34,015 nucleotides of DNA, taken from positions 1-34,015 of the forward strand of contig SSGX01000056.1 in NCBI GenBank assembly GCA_008017155.1, given 5' to 3'. Origin of the DNA: Neisseriales bacterium (lineage in GTDB: Bacteria > Pseudomonadota > Gammaproteobacteria > Burkholderiales > UBA11063). The notes under the pieces are model-generated. The model saw nothing but the letters and a program-made list of their open reading frames with translations, was not told where the DNA came from and did not search any database. The position numbers and the translations under genes were made by a program. Shown piece by piece: positions 23,026 to 31,362 of the stretch; the stretch's first letter is position 1; every line of letters begins with the position of its first letter.

Positions 23026-24771
23026 TTATAGCCAATTAAGAAGTTTTTTGCTATCGGTAAGGTGTAGATTAATTAACCTAACATTACTCGCTTCAAGTTT
23101 CAAATTAATCTCAAGTAGTTGTTCCTGGCGAAAAAGACTAATCTTCACTACTTCACCAGAAGAATAAAATGCTAGCTGCCGCTCTAAATTACTTAATTTA
23201 ACATTATTAATCGCGATTAATAAATCTCCAGCCGCAAAGCCACTTTTCTCACCACTAGAGCCTTTATAAACATTCTTTACTAAATAGCCATGAGCTTGCT
23301 TCTCCAGCTTCATTCCTAAATCAGCTTTAAAACTGCTGGTACTTTGTTCTAGTTTATCTTTAGTATATTTTCCACTATCTTGATGACTACCTGCCTGAAG
23401 TGAAATCAAGTCAAGACCATATTCGGCAAATATTTCTGCAAAAGGAATATCAGCTACCGTTTCCGTAGCTAAATGAATAAAATCGTTTAAATCCACACCC
23501 GTTGCAGCTTTAATCAAATGAGGAATCTCATTTTCATCAACGCCAATTGGATTAGCACACCATTCTTTATATAAATGTAGCATGACATCATCAAGGCTAC
23601 GGGCAGAATTTTTACGAATCAGCAGATCCAAACATAAAGCAACCAACGATCCTTTAACATAATAACTAACTATGCTATTGGGGCTATTTTCATCTTGTCG
23701 ATAGTATTTGATCCAGCTGGTAAGACTGCTATTAGCAAGACTCTGTAACTTAACCCCAGCAAATTTATACACATTATTAAGTGCATCAACAATCAATTGT
23801 AAATACTGTTCCTCTGTAATAACTCCAGTACGATAAAGAACTAAATCATCATAATATGACGTCACACCTTCAAACCACCAAAGTAATTTAGTATAGTTTT
23901 CCAGATCTAAATCATAAGGAGTAAATACCTTGGGCTTGATTCTTTTAACATTCCAAGTATGGAAAAACTCATGGCTAATTAAGCCCATTAATTTATGATA
24001 GTCAGTATCATTGGTTTTTGCTAGGTTAGGAAGCGCGTAATATGGTGCCATCAAGAGGGTTGAATTACGATGTTCAAGCCCGGTATAGATTTCACCACTA
24101 AGGTTTAAGATAAATGTATAGTCATCGTATGGAGCAACTCCACCAAACATTTTAATTTGAAATTCGCAAACTTTTGTCATATCTGTAATTATGCGCTCAC
24201 GATCAAATTCGGGAATTACGCCGGAAAGTACCAAATAATGTGGAACTCCAGCGACATTGAAAGTAATTCTCTCAAATTTACCTAATTCAAATGGAGAATC
24301 AATCAATTCATCATAATTAGCAGCAACATAACTAGTCTCAGTAATATTTTTAAGTCCAGTCGCTACTTGCCAATTAGCAGGTAATTCCTCAAAAATTACT
24401 GTATGAGGAGATGCCTCATTTCCTGCAACAGCTAGACAAACACTGGTTGGATTAAAATAGCCGCGATTAAAATCAAGAAATGCAGTTCTTATACCATATT
24501 CATAAGCATAAACCAAGTATTCAAGCTCAACCAGAGAACCAATATTAAGCCCAGTGATATTCCAAGTATTTTTATTTATCTGATTAACAAGATGATTGGT
24601 ATCAATTGGATTAACACTAATTATCTGCTTACTAAACTCTCTTACCATATAACTGCCGGGTATCCAAACTGGAAGTTTAAGTTCCTGATGTCCACTGGTA
24701 GCAGTAAAACTCAAGTGTACTTTATAGATATGATTATTGATCTGAGGAGTAATCCGATAGGTAATTGCCAT
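23026..24771 (-). CDS. M61-family glycyl aminopeptidase with PDZ domain
   Basis: 581 residues, close to the family norm. The zinc motif is HEFFH in SHEFFHTWNVKRIKP (near residue 266), and the third ligand Glu lies in WWFEGVTSYYDDLV. The N-terminal half (about 1-175) is the beta-rich domain of the family, with LPVWIPGSYMVREFSKQI a strong marker. A PDZ domain (about 480-570) includes GSSGEKSGFAAGDLLIAIN. It has no signal peptide, so it is probably cytosolic. M61 enzymes release N-terminal Gly or Ala residues. AGGAAA precedes the ATG. It heads the minus-strand peptidase-monooxygenase-EamA run. Confidence 0.93.
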   Translation of the reverse strand: MAITYRITPQINNHIYKVHLSFTATSGHQELKLPVWIPGSYMVREFSKQIISVNPIDTNHLVNQINKNTWNITGLNIGSLVELEYLVYAYEYGIRTAFLDFNRGYFNPTSVCLAVAGNEASPHTVIFEELPANWQVATGLKNITETSYVAANYDELIDSPFELGKFERITFNVAGVPHYLVLSGVIPEFDRERIITDMTKVCEFQIKMFGGVAPYDDYTFILNLSGEIYTGLEHRNSTLLMAPYYALPNLAKTNDTDYHKLMGLISHEFFHTWNVKRIKPKVFTPYDLDLENYTKLLWWFEGVTSYYDDLVLYRTGVITEEQYLQLIVDALNNVYKFAGVKLQSLANSSLTSWIKYYRQDENSPNSIVSYYVKGSLVALCLDLLIRKNSARSLDDVMLHLYKEWCANPIGVDENEIPHLIKAATGVDLNDFIHLATETVADIPFAEIFAEYGLDLISLQAGSHQDSGKYTKDKLEQSTSSFKADLGMKLEKQAHGYLVKNVYKGSSGEKSGFAAGDLLIAINNVKLSNLERQLAFYSSGEVVKISLFRQEQLLEINLKLEASNVRLINLHLTDSKKLLNWL

Positions 24772-24801
24772 GGTAATTTCCTGAAATATTAGTAAAGGAT
24801 A

Positions 24802-24963
24802 TTATAAATTTGGAGAATTTTGCTGATTTTGTACATCAAGATCAATAGGGACATCATATGTGCTGGGAAGAAACCCACCATCTGGTTTGTTTGTTGCACA
24901 GGCGCCAGCCACTATTGAAAAAACTAAAAAAGAAAGAATAGTCAAGAAGTTTTTAAGTAGCAT
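24802..24963 (-). CDS. Small lipoprotein, 53 residues
   Basis: ATG 24963 with GTAGG six bases upstream opens 53 codons ending in TAA (24804-24802). The N-terminus MLLKNFLTILSFLVFSIVAGAC is a lipoprotein signal with Cys22 (lipobox-like VAGAC; Ala at -3 is acceptable though not ideal). The mature peptide is 32 residues, starting CATNKPDGGFLPSTYDVP, acidic and Asn/Gln-rich at the end. Size and placement recall small envelope lipoproteins such as LptM/YifL, but the typical GxKGPLYLP motif is not there. It stands alone 30 bases before the M61 start, same strand. ACGATAAT (near 25015-25008, minus) may be its -10. Confidence 0.6.
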   Translation of the reverse strand: MLLKNFLTILSFLVFSIVAGACATNKPDGGFLPSTYDVPIDLDVQNQQNSPNL

Positions 24964-25064
24964 GTCGAACCTACACGAAATAGATGAATAGTTTGATATT
25001 ATCGTAATTAAAGATGTTACGCAGATAAGTCATTACAAAGATATAAAACAAATTTTTCCTCATG

Positions 25065-25096
25065 GCGGACTGGCTCAAAACAACGAGCCAGTCCGC
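25065..25096. repeat. Perfect 12-bp GC-rich inverted repeat
   Basis: GCGGACTGGCTC (25065-25076) and GAGCCAGTCCGC (25085-25096) with an 8-base loop. The stem is two-thirds G+C in a very AT-rich gap. Neither side has a proper T run, so it is not a standard terminator. It lies inside a 47-codon frame (25111-24971, minus, AGAGG upstream) that I do not call as a gene. It may be a REP-like palindrome, an attenuator, or part of an RNA. Confidence 0.7.
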
Positions 25097-25161
25097 AAAA
25101 TCGTCAAAATTCATTTTATACCTCTGAAAATCACATAAGTAGGTAACATCAGACACTTAAT

Positions 25162-25202
25162 TAAAAATCATACTTAAAAACACTTGTGTAATCTGATTTT
25201 TA
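25162..25202 (-). terminator. Inverted repeat at the end of waaF
   Basis: Nine-base arms TAAAAATCA (25162-25170) and TGATTTTTA (25194-25202) with a loop containing a small ACAC-AA-GTGT dyad, overlapping the waaF stop codon. It is AT-rich, so a weak terminator or mRNA 3' structure at best. Confidence 0.4.
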
Positions 25203-26234
25203 CTTAGTTGTTGGTGAAGTCTTTATTATAGCGTTAAATATCTGTTCAGGGATTATTTTCTGTAAACAATCATAATGATTAAACTTACAGGTGCGTTCAA
25301 AACATGGCGAACATTCCAGATCAAGTTTTATGATTTGAGCTTTATCTGATAAAGGCGGAGTAAATCCGGGTGAAGAAGAACCATAAATTGCAATAACAGG
25401 GACATTTACAGCACATGCCACATGCATTAGACCAGAATCATTACTTACTACAACTTTAGCCGCAGCAAGTAAATCAATAACATCAACCAGATTGGTCTTG
25501 CCACACAAATCATACAAATTAGCTTTTAGTTTAGCATCTTCCATAATTTTTGCTGAAATATCAGCATCTTTTGCCGAGCCCATTACCCACACCTGATAAC
25601 CAGCTGTTTGCAATAGATCAGCAAGGCTAGCAAAATGCTCAGTAGGCCAACGTTTTGCTGGTCCATATTCGGCTGCTGGACAAAGACAAATTACTGGCTT
25701 TTCAAGACTAAGTACAAGTGATTTCAGAACATTAGCCTGATTATTTAAATCCGCTGTAAAGTTAGGATAGTCTATCTGTACTGGCTTTTGTCCATTATTT
25801 GCTAGAGCACAGAAACGATCTATCATCAACGGTAGTTTATTCTTATCGAGCTTATAGGCGGTATTTAATAAACCATAGCGCATTTCACCAACAAAACCAA
25901 TCCGCTCACTAATTCTAGCAAAAAAAGGTACTAATGCCGACTTTAAGGAATTAGGTAAAACATATGCTTGATCATAAGCAAAAGATGCTAATTGCCGCCC
26001 AAGTTGAAACCGCTTTAATAAGCCAAGTTCACCGTGGGCAAATGGATTGCAATGTACCTGATTTACTTCAGGCATTCGTTTAACAACATCCTTTGCCCAA
26101 GAGTTTACCAAAACATCAATTACTGTCTCGTCTCCGTATTTAGACTTTAGCTCATTAAGTAATGTCTGGCTCATTACCATATCGCCTACCCAAGAAGGCG
26201 CAATAATGAGTATTTTCAGCGGTTTTTTTGCCAC
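25200..26234 (-). CDS. waaF: ADP-heptose:LPS heptosyltransferase II
   Basis: 344 residues, normal for WaaF. GT-B glycosyltransferase family 9: N-terminal ILIIAPSWVGDMVMSQTLL, the donor-site region CLCPAAEYGPAKRWPTEHFA, SNDSGLMHVACAVNVPVIAIYGSSSPGFTPPL, and a C-terminal Cys-rich tail CSPCFERTCKF...YDC typical of WaaF. It adds the second heptose to the LPS inner core at the cytosolic face of the inner membrane. It shows the organism makes heptose-containing LPS. The start is GTG four bases after the CHCC gene. waaC is not nearby. Confidence 0.94.
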   Translation of the reverse strand: MAKKPLKILIIAPSWVGDMVMSQTLLNELKSKYGDETVIDVLVNSWAKDVVKRMPEVNQVHCNPFAHGELGLLKRFQLGRQLASFAYDQAYVLPNSLKSALVPFFARISERIGFVGEMRYGLLNTAYKLDKNKLPLMIDRFCALANNGQKPVQIDYPNFTADLNNQANVLKSLVLSLEKPVICLCPAAEYGPAKRWPTEHFASLADLLQTAGYQVWVMGSAKDADISAKIMEDAKLKANLYDLCGKTNLVDVIDLLAAAKVVVSNDSGLMHVACAVNVPVIAIYGSSSPGFTPPLSDKAQIIKLDLECSPCFERTCKFNHYDCLQKIIPEQIFNAIIKTSPTTK

Positions 26235-26238
26235 TACT

Positions 26239-26421
26239 TTATTTTACCAATTTATATTTGGTTGAACAATAAGGGCAAATGATTTCCTGATTTGGCTCTT
26301 TTTCTATTTCAAGAAATACTCGCGGATGAGAATTCCAGCTAACCATATCCGGCATTGGACAGTGTAATGGCAAATCAGTGTCTTTTATTTCTATATATTT
26401 TTTTTTGTTATCATGCAACAT
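26239..26421 (-). CDS. CHCC-type zinc-finger protein
   Basis: 60 residues. It has the zf-CHCC pattern: Cys in LPLHCPMPDMVSWNSHPRVFLEIE, the His of NSHPRVF, and CPYC near the C-terminus (IICPYCSTKYKL), giving C-H-C-C zinc ligands. Bacterial homologues are related to the mitochondrial complex I subunit NDUFS6 and are common beside LPS or Etf genes in betaproteobacteria. GAGG is seven bases before the ATG. It lies between etfA and waaF in a tight operon, so a link to redox metabolism is possible but not shown. Confidence 0.92.
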   Translation of the reverse strand: MLHDNKKKYIEIKDTDLPLHCPMPDMVSWNSHPRVFLEIEKEPNQEIICPYCSTKYKLVK

Positions 26422-26438
26422 TTCGTTATCCTCAAAAT

Positions 26439-27368
26439 TTATGATAAAGCGTTAATTAATTGTGGAATAGTGTCAAAAAGATCTGCCACTAGTCCATAAT
26501 CTGAATACTCAAAAATCTGCGCGTTTGGATCAAGATTAATTGCTACTACAGTCTTAGAATCCTTCATCCCAGCTATATGCTGTACCGCGCCAGAAATACC
26601 AATTGCCAGATATAATGTCGGCGCAACTACTTTACCAGTTTGCCCAACCTGACAGTCATTCGGAGCATAACCTGCCTCAACAGCAGCTCGCGATGCACCA
26701 ACAGCAGCGCCAAGTTTTAGCGCAAGAGTGTGTATTAAATCATCAAAATTTTCTTTTGAACCAAGCGAGCGACCACCAGTTACAACTATTTTGGCATGAG
26801 CCAAATCAATAGTATCACTATGGATTATATCCTGACTAATGAAACTAGTTGTGGGATTAATTTCGACCAAGCCAGATTTCTCTTCAATACTGGCACCCGA
26901 GCCTGTTTCAGTATATTTAGCAAAGCTTGTTGTCCGAATTGTAAGTAATTTTATGTCTTCAAATGACTCAACTTCAGCTACAACATTCCCTGCATACATT
27001 GGGCGCTTAAACATATTTGGTGAAATAATGCCGATAACCTCACTGATCTGGCTTAATTCAAGAATCCCGGCAATCCGTGGCAATAAATCTTTACCTGCAC
27101 TATCAGCAGCAGTTAAAACATGTGTATAAGACTTAACAATCTGGGCTAATGATTTTGCCAAAAATGCTGATTGCATCTGTTCACCTGAGACATCGGAGAG
27201 ATGAATAATTTTTGCGATACAGGCAAGACTTGCTATTTCAGTAATATCTGCTTTACCAATGATTAACACATCTACCTTTGTATTTAATTTAGTCGCAGCA
27301 CCTAAAACATTTAAGATACTATCACTAAGCTGATTAGCCGTCGCATGACCTATGACTAAAACTCTCAT
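26439..27368 (-). CDS. etfA: Electron transfer flavoprotein alpha subunit
   Basis: 309 residues. The C-terminal FAD domain is clear: VVTGGRSLGSKENFDDL (about 191-207), AAVGASRAAVEAGYAP, QVGQTGKVVAPTLYLAIGISGAVQHIAGM, and INLDPNAQIFEYSDYGLVADLF. The N-terminal half is the nucleotide-fold domain. With EtfB it carries electrons from acyl-CoA and other dehydrogenases to the quinone pool through ETF-QO. AGGAGG precedes the ATG, which abuts the etfB stop with no gap. Confidence 0.97.
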   Translation of the reverse strand: MRVLVIGHATANQLSDSILNVLGAATKLNTKVDVLIIGKADITEIASLACIAKIIHLSDVSGEQMQSAFLAKSLAQIVKSYTHVLTAADSAGKDLLPRIAGILELSQISEVIGIISPNMFKRPMYAGNVVAEVESFEDIKLLTIRTTSFAKYTETGSGASIEEKSGLVEINPTTSFISQDIIHSDTIDLAHAKIVVTGGRSLGSKENFDDLIHTLALKLGAAVGASRAAVEAGYAPNDCQVGQTGKVVAPTLYLAIGISGAVQHIAGMKDSKTVVAINLDPNAQIFEYSDYGLVADLFDTIPQLINALS

Positions 27369-28115
27369 TTACGCCTCCTGCCCAGCTTTTATTACATTTA
27401 TCAATTCATCGATAGAAGCTAGCTGTTTACATTGTTTCTTGACTTCACCATCATATACTTTAATTAAACGACTACGACGGGAAAGTTCCAAACCAAGCTC
27501 TGCCACTGCAATTTTTTCGATTGGCTTTTTTTTAGCCTGCATAAGTTGTGGTAATTTGATGAATCGTGGTTCATTCAAATATAAGTCCGCACTTACTACC
27601 GCAGGAAGATTAACTTTAATAGTTTCAGTACCACCATCAATTTCACGACGGATTACTAGTGCATTATCTGCTATTTCAATTTTAGATGCAAAGGTTGCTT
27701 GTGGTAAATCGAGCATCCCAGCAAGCATCTGTGTAACCTGATTTGCATCATCATCAATTGCCTGCTTACCAAGCATGATAAGATTTGGCTGTTCTTTCAG
27801 ATAAATTGCTTTTAATATCTTAGCGATATTAATCGGCTCATAATTTTCAGCTGCTTCAACCAAAATTGCTCGATCGCAACCACGCGCAAGTGCTGTTCGT
27901 AATGTATCTTCACATTTAAGAGAGCCAATTGAAACCGCGACAATTTCACTTGCCTTGCCAGCTTCTTTCATTTTAACCGCTTCTTCAATCGCATTCTCAT
28001 CAAATGGGTTAAGTGACATTTTACTATGTTCAATATCGACATCACTATGATCAGTTTTAACTCTAACCTTTACATTCGGATCAACAACACGTTTTGCGCA
28101 TACTAATATCTTCAT
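27369..28115 (-). CDS. etfB: Electron transfer flavoprotein beta subunit
   Basis: 248 residues from ATG 28115 (AAGGAT five bases upstream); the TTG one codon earlier is unlikely. It has KILVCAKRVVDPNVKVRV at the N-terminus, NPFDENAIEEAVKMKE (about 36-51), the AMP-binding GKQAIDDDANQVTQMLAGMLDLPQ (about 117-140), and PAVVSADLYLNEPRFIKLPQLMQAKKKPIE near the end. Direct abutment with etfA and 11 bases after wrbA point to one transcript. Confidence 0.97.
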   Translation of the reverse strand: MKILVCAKRVVDPNVKVRVKTDHSDVDIEHSKMSLNPFDENAIEEAVKMKEAGKASEIVAVSIGSLKCEDTLRTALARGCDRAILVEAAENYEPINIAKILKAIYLKEQPNLIMLGKQAIDDDANQVTQMLAGMLDLPQATFASKIEIADNALVIRREIDGGTETIKVNLPAVVSADLYLNEPRFIKLPQLMQAKKKPIEKIAVAELGLELSRRSRLIKVYDGEVKKQCKQLASIDELINVIKAGQEA

Positions 28116-28126
28116 CAATAATCCTT

Positions 28127-28726
28127 CTAATTTGTTGTAAGCTTGAGGGCTATTTCCGCCAAATGTTTGCCTTGGGCAAACGCAAGCTTACTTTCTTCTT
28201 CACTTAACTGTAAATCTGAATTAATTCCGGCAAGATGACTTACTCCATACGGAGTACCTCCAGTTTTGGTTGTCAATAGCTCCTGATTTGAATATGGCAA
28301 GCCAACAATAACCATTCCATGATGCATTAGCGGAATCATCATTGATAATAAGCAAGCTTCTTGCCCACCATGTAGCGAACTACTAGAAGTAAAAACACAA
28401 GCTGGTTTACCAGATAATACACCAGCAAGCCATTCAGGAGACGTCCCATCCCAGAAATGTTTCATATTAGCAGACATATTACCAAAACGAACCGGAGAAC
28501 CAAGAGCTAGACCGATGCATTCCTGCAAATCTTTATTTTCGACATATGGATGACCAGACTCAGGAATCTCATCGGCAACCTTCTCACAAACTCTCGATAC
28601 CGCCGGAACAGTGCGGATTCTGGCACTAATCCCAGCTACACTCTCGATACCACGTGCAATTAGTGTTGCAAGTTGTTTTGTTGCCCCGTAACGGCTATAA
28701 TATAAGACTAAAATCTCTTTATTCAT
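28127..28726 (-). CDS. wrbA: NAD(P)H:quinone oxidoreductase
   Basis: 199 residues from ATG 28726, the usual WrbA length and N-terminus (MNKEILVLYYSRYGATKQLA). A TTG start at 28753 would add nine residues without homology. FMN-binding loops are visible: SRYGATKQ (about 10-17), GSPVRFGNMSANMKHFWDGT (about 76-95), and the SSSSLHGGQEACLLSMMIPLMHHGM segment. It performs two-electron quinone reduction against redox stress. It is probably the first gene of the wrbA-etfB-etfA-CHCC-waaF transcript. Confidence 0.93.
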   Translation of the reverse strand: MNKEILVLYYSRYGATKQLATLIARGIESVAGISARIRTVPAVSRVCEKVADEIPESGHPYVENKDLQECIGLALGSPVRFGNMSANMKHFWDGTSPEWLAGVLSGKPACVFTSSSSLHGGQEACLLSMMIPLMHHGMVIVGLPYSNQELLTTKTGGTPYGVSHLAGINSDLQLSEEESKLAFAQGKHLAEIALKLTTN

Positions 28727-28764
28727 ACTAATTTCTATTAATTTACTTGCCAACTTAGTGACAG

Positions 28765-28800
28765 TTGAGTTACAATATTAAGATCGTTATTATACCAAAA
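28765..28800. promoter_or_regulatory. Overlapping divergent promoters of wrbA and the lytic transglycosylase
   Basis: Plus strand: TTGAGT (28765-28770), 17-base spacer, TATTAT (28788-28793). Minus strand: extended -10 TGGTATAAT (hexamer 28794-28789) covering the same bases. The two -10 elements coincide, so the promoters should exclude each other. Confidence 0.55.
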
Positions 28801-28808
28801 AATTGAAT

Positions 28809-28833
28809 GCTTTCAGCTTATATAACTGAAAGC
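28809..28833 (+). promoter_or_regulatory. Hairpin sequestering the ribosome site of the MltD-like gene
   Basis: GCTTTCAG (28809-28816) and CTGAAAGC (28826-28833) are perfect 8-bp arms with a 9-base AT loop. The 3' arm holds GAAAG, the only Shine-Dalgarno-like sequence for ATG 28839. It may control translation, or be a DNA operator. Confidence 0.5.
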
Positions 28834-28838
28834 CAGCA

Positions 28839-30305
28839 ATGAGATATATTTATTCACTTATGAAAAAACTTGCCTTATACCTTATGTTTGCTGGTTGTGG
28901 ATTTGTTCAGGTAAATGCAGATGATGCACTAACACAAGATCAGCTACAGCAACAAAATAATCTTTCTGCGCGCAATGAAGCAAATTTATGGGATAGAATG
29001 CGTGATGGTTTTAAATTAGATCATACCGAAACTAAGGAAGTTAAGTATTGGGAAAAGCGTTATGGTAGCCCCAAATATTTCAATATCATTATGCAAAATG
29101 CAGCACCTTATCTCTATTTTGTTGTTAGTGAAATGGAGCGGCGTGGGGTACCTACCGAGTTGGCATTAATCCCTATTGTCGAAAGCACCTATAACCCACA
29201 GGCAGTATCTCCAGCAGCAATTTCAACAGGTATGTGGCAGTTTGTATCTAGCTCAGGAAAACGCTTTGGTATGACCCAAAACTCCGATATTGATGAGCGC
29301 AAAGATATTGTTAAATCAACACGGGCCGCGATTACTTATCTAATCTATCTACACGATATGTTTGGTAGTTGGGAATTGGCTATTGCCGCTTATAACTGGG
29401 GTGAAGGTAATATATATAATGCCATGACCAGTAGTGGCAGCAAAAATTTCTATGATCTTGATGTTCGCGATGTAACGCGACAATACGTACCAAAAGTAAT
29501 TGCATTAGCAAATATCATACAAAATCCAGATAAATTTGGAATTAAATTAACCAATCTAAACAACTCCCCTTACTTTGGAATTATTCAGCCGCAAATTCCA
29601 ACTTCATTAAATGATATTATTTCTACGGCAAGCGTTTCGCCAGATCAATTTAAAAAACTCAACCCGCAATTTGCCTCCAATAGCTATGTAGCAAATCAAA
29701 GCCAGCGGGTACTATTACCTTTAAGCAATCAGAGTACTTATCTAGCAAGCATTGGAAAAAATCCACAACAATCAGTTGTTCCACCAGTAGTAGATGACAA
29801 TGCCGCACAAATGGCAGCAGTTGATTTAAATCAGGCACCTGCAAATAATATAAACGCTACTCCTTCACAGCCAGATGGTATAAATCAGCTCGCAAATAAC
29901 TTTAGCGACAATAGCACTACATCAGCAGCTACAAACACTACCGTAAATAATAGTACAACCGTTGCAGTAGGAGCAACTACCACTACTGTTGCCATTAGCA
30001 ATAACGACAATAGCAAATCAAACACTTCTACCGCCAAAGAGCCTCAAGCACAAATTAATGATTTATTAAATGATAACAATCAAATGAATACGGTAAAAGT
30101 TGCCAATACAGCAGCTGCTGGAGAAACGAATAATATTAATTTTATTAACTATACTGTTGTCTCTGGAGATACGTTATATTCAATAGCTAGGAAATTTTCA
30201 ATACCAGTAGAGACTATTAAATCAGATAATCAGTTACCTGATAATACTGTCAAACTTAGTCAAATTCTCAAGATTCGTAGCAATCAGCCACAAATTAAAT
30301 CATAA
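28839..30305 (+). CDS. mltD: MltD-like lytic transglycosylase with LysM
   Basis: 488 residues. The N-terminus is a signal peptide; it fits either Sec cleavage after VNA27 or a lipoprotein site at Cys20 (FAGC; E. coli MltD is a lipoprotein). The SLT domain (about 90-215) has catalytic Glu115 in LIPIVESTYNP, SPAAISTGMWQFVSSSGKRFGM and AIAAYNWGEGNI, as in family 1D. Then come about 110 residues of low-complexity Asn/Thr/Ala (about 320-430), and one LysM (NYTVVSGDTLYSIARKFSIP, about 437-480). It cuts peptidoglycan to 1,6-anhydro ends in the periplasm. The start at 28860 is possible but lacks a good ribosome site. Confidence 0.92.
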   Translation: MRYIYSLMKKLALYLMFAGCGFVQVNADDALTQDQLQQQNNLSARNEANLWDRMRDGFKLDHTETKEVKYWEKRYGSPKYFNIIMQNAAPYLYFVVSEMERRGVPTELALIPIVESTYNPQAVSPAAISTGMWQFVSSSGKRFGMTQNSDIDERKDIVKSTRAAITYLIYLHDMFGSWELAIAAYNWGEGNIYNAMTSSGSKNFYDLDVRDVTRQYVPKVIALANIIQNPDKFGIKLTNLNNSPYFGIIQPQIPTSLNDIISTASVSPDQFKKLNPQFASNSYVANQSQRVLLPLSNQSTYLASIGKNPQQSVVPPVVDDNAAQMAAVDLNQAPANNINATPSQPDGINQLANNFSDNSTTSAATNTTVNNSTTVAVGATTTTVAISNNDNSKSNTSTAKEPQAQINDLLNDNNQMNTVKVANTAAAGETNNINFINYTVVSGDTLYSIARKFSIPVETIKSDNQLPDNTVKLSQILKIRSNQPQIKS

Positions 30306-30347
30306 TCAAAATATCAATAGATAAGAAAAATATTTTCCATAGTTTAA

Positions 30348-30384
30348 AAATAAATAGCTCTAATCAATTTAGAGCTATTTATTT
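30348..30384. terminator. Bidirectional terminator between mltD and the 2OG oxygenase gene
   Basis: A long stem with core AAATAGCTCTAA/TTAGAGCTATTT (30352-30363, 30369-30380) and a 5-base loop, extended by A-T pairs to about 30348-30384, lies between convergent genes. Confidence 0.8.
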
Positions 30385-30408
30385 ACTTAATTTAATTGGC
30401 AAAATAAA

Positions 30409-31287
30409 CTAGCTATACTTCTTCTGCCTCATCCATTTGGTACAAATCCACTTCTCACCTTTAACAACTGGATTACCAGCATGAAGAGTTAGCTTATCAA
30501 CTTGACCCTTGCTATTGCAATATTCAAAATAAACCGCCGAACCTTTTTTCGGTACTACTGAAACACCGATATCTGGGAAAGTAGTTTCGCCACCTTGCTC
30601 GACATCATTAAGATACATAACCAAGGTTGATACGCGCTGCCCACCTGTCGCCAAATGACGCTGACTACCAGCTACATCGTATGGGAAATAGTCAAAATGC
30701 GCTTTATACTCACCACCTGGACGATAATGAAGAATCTGAATACCTTCACCATTTTCAGCTGGCCAATGCATTACTTCAGCAATTCGACGATCAAGCATGG
30801 CAATAAAATCATCTTCCATGAATTTGAAAAAAGTTCCTTCACTAGTGCGATCCTTGTGTAATGATTCCTTACCTGTAGCATCATCAACCACTCTAGATTG
30901 CTGCATTCTTCCCGATGAACGTTTAACCAACTCATCACACTCTTCTGGCGACATCAAATTATCAAAAGTCATGATAGTTGGTTTTTCCATCTTCATGCCA
31001 ATATATACTCTTCTGTCTGAAGTATCGATATAATTAGTATTCAATGGCACTCGCGGTGTTTCATAAGTATAATCTACTCGTTCAGTGCCCATCATCGCTC
31101 CAGCAATATTATTTGTTACCGAAGTAATATCCTTGCCTTCCTTGATCATGGTAATCGCCTGAATCGCCAGTGACGGCGCGTAGCCCTTACCAACCATTAT
31201 ATTAGTTAGCATGTTCACATCACAACCTCTAGCAAGATTTTCTTTAATCCAGTTAATCCATTCTTGTGACAAATTTAATTGTTGCAT
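30409..31287 (-). CDS. 2-oxoglutarate/Fe(II) prolyl-4-hydroxylase-like oxygenase
   Basis: 292 residues. The C-terminal double-stranded beta-helix has His197 and Asp199 (YKAHFDYF), His269 (LTLHAGNP) and Lys279 (GEKW) to bind 2-oxoglutarate, all as in P4H. HYRPGGEYKAHFD and RVSTLVMYLNDVEQGGETTFP are strong markers. The N-terminal 60 residues are a helical region. It would hydroxylate proline on a protein or peptide in the cytosol; the target is unknown (EF-Tu is one in other bacteria). It has no signal peptide. The 75-base gap to rimO holds no gene. Confidence 0.93.
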   Translation of the reverse strand: MQQLNLSQEWINWIKENLARGCDVNMLTNIMVGKGYAPSLAIQAITMIKEGKDITSVTNNIAGAMMGTERVDYTYETPRVPLNTNYIDTSDRRVYIGMKMEKPTIMTFDNLMSPEECDELVKRSSGRMQQSRVVDDATGKESLHKDRTSEGTFFKFMEDDFIAMLDRRIAEVMHWPAENGEGIQILHYRPGGEYKAHFDYFPYDVAGSQRHLATGGQRVSTLVMYLNDVEQGGETTFPDIGVSVVPKKGSAVYFEYCNSKGQVDKLTLHAGNPVVKGEKWICTKWMRQKKYS

Positions 31288-31362
31288 GATTTATAACTCT
31301 ATTAAACATGATTTATGTAATATTAGACCGCCAACTTATTACTATAACCTATAGAATACAAC

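Noticed and set aside
24971-25156. 61- or 47-codon minus-strand ORF upstream of the small lipoprotein
   Set aside because: It contains a perfect 12-bp inverted repeat and has no recognisable protein character; kept only as a possible leader in the findings.
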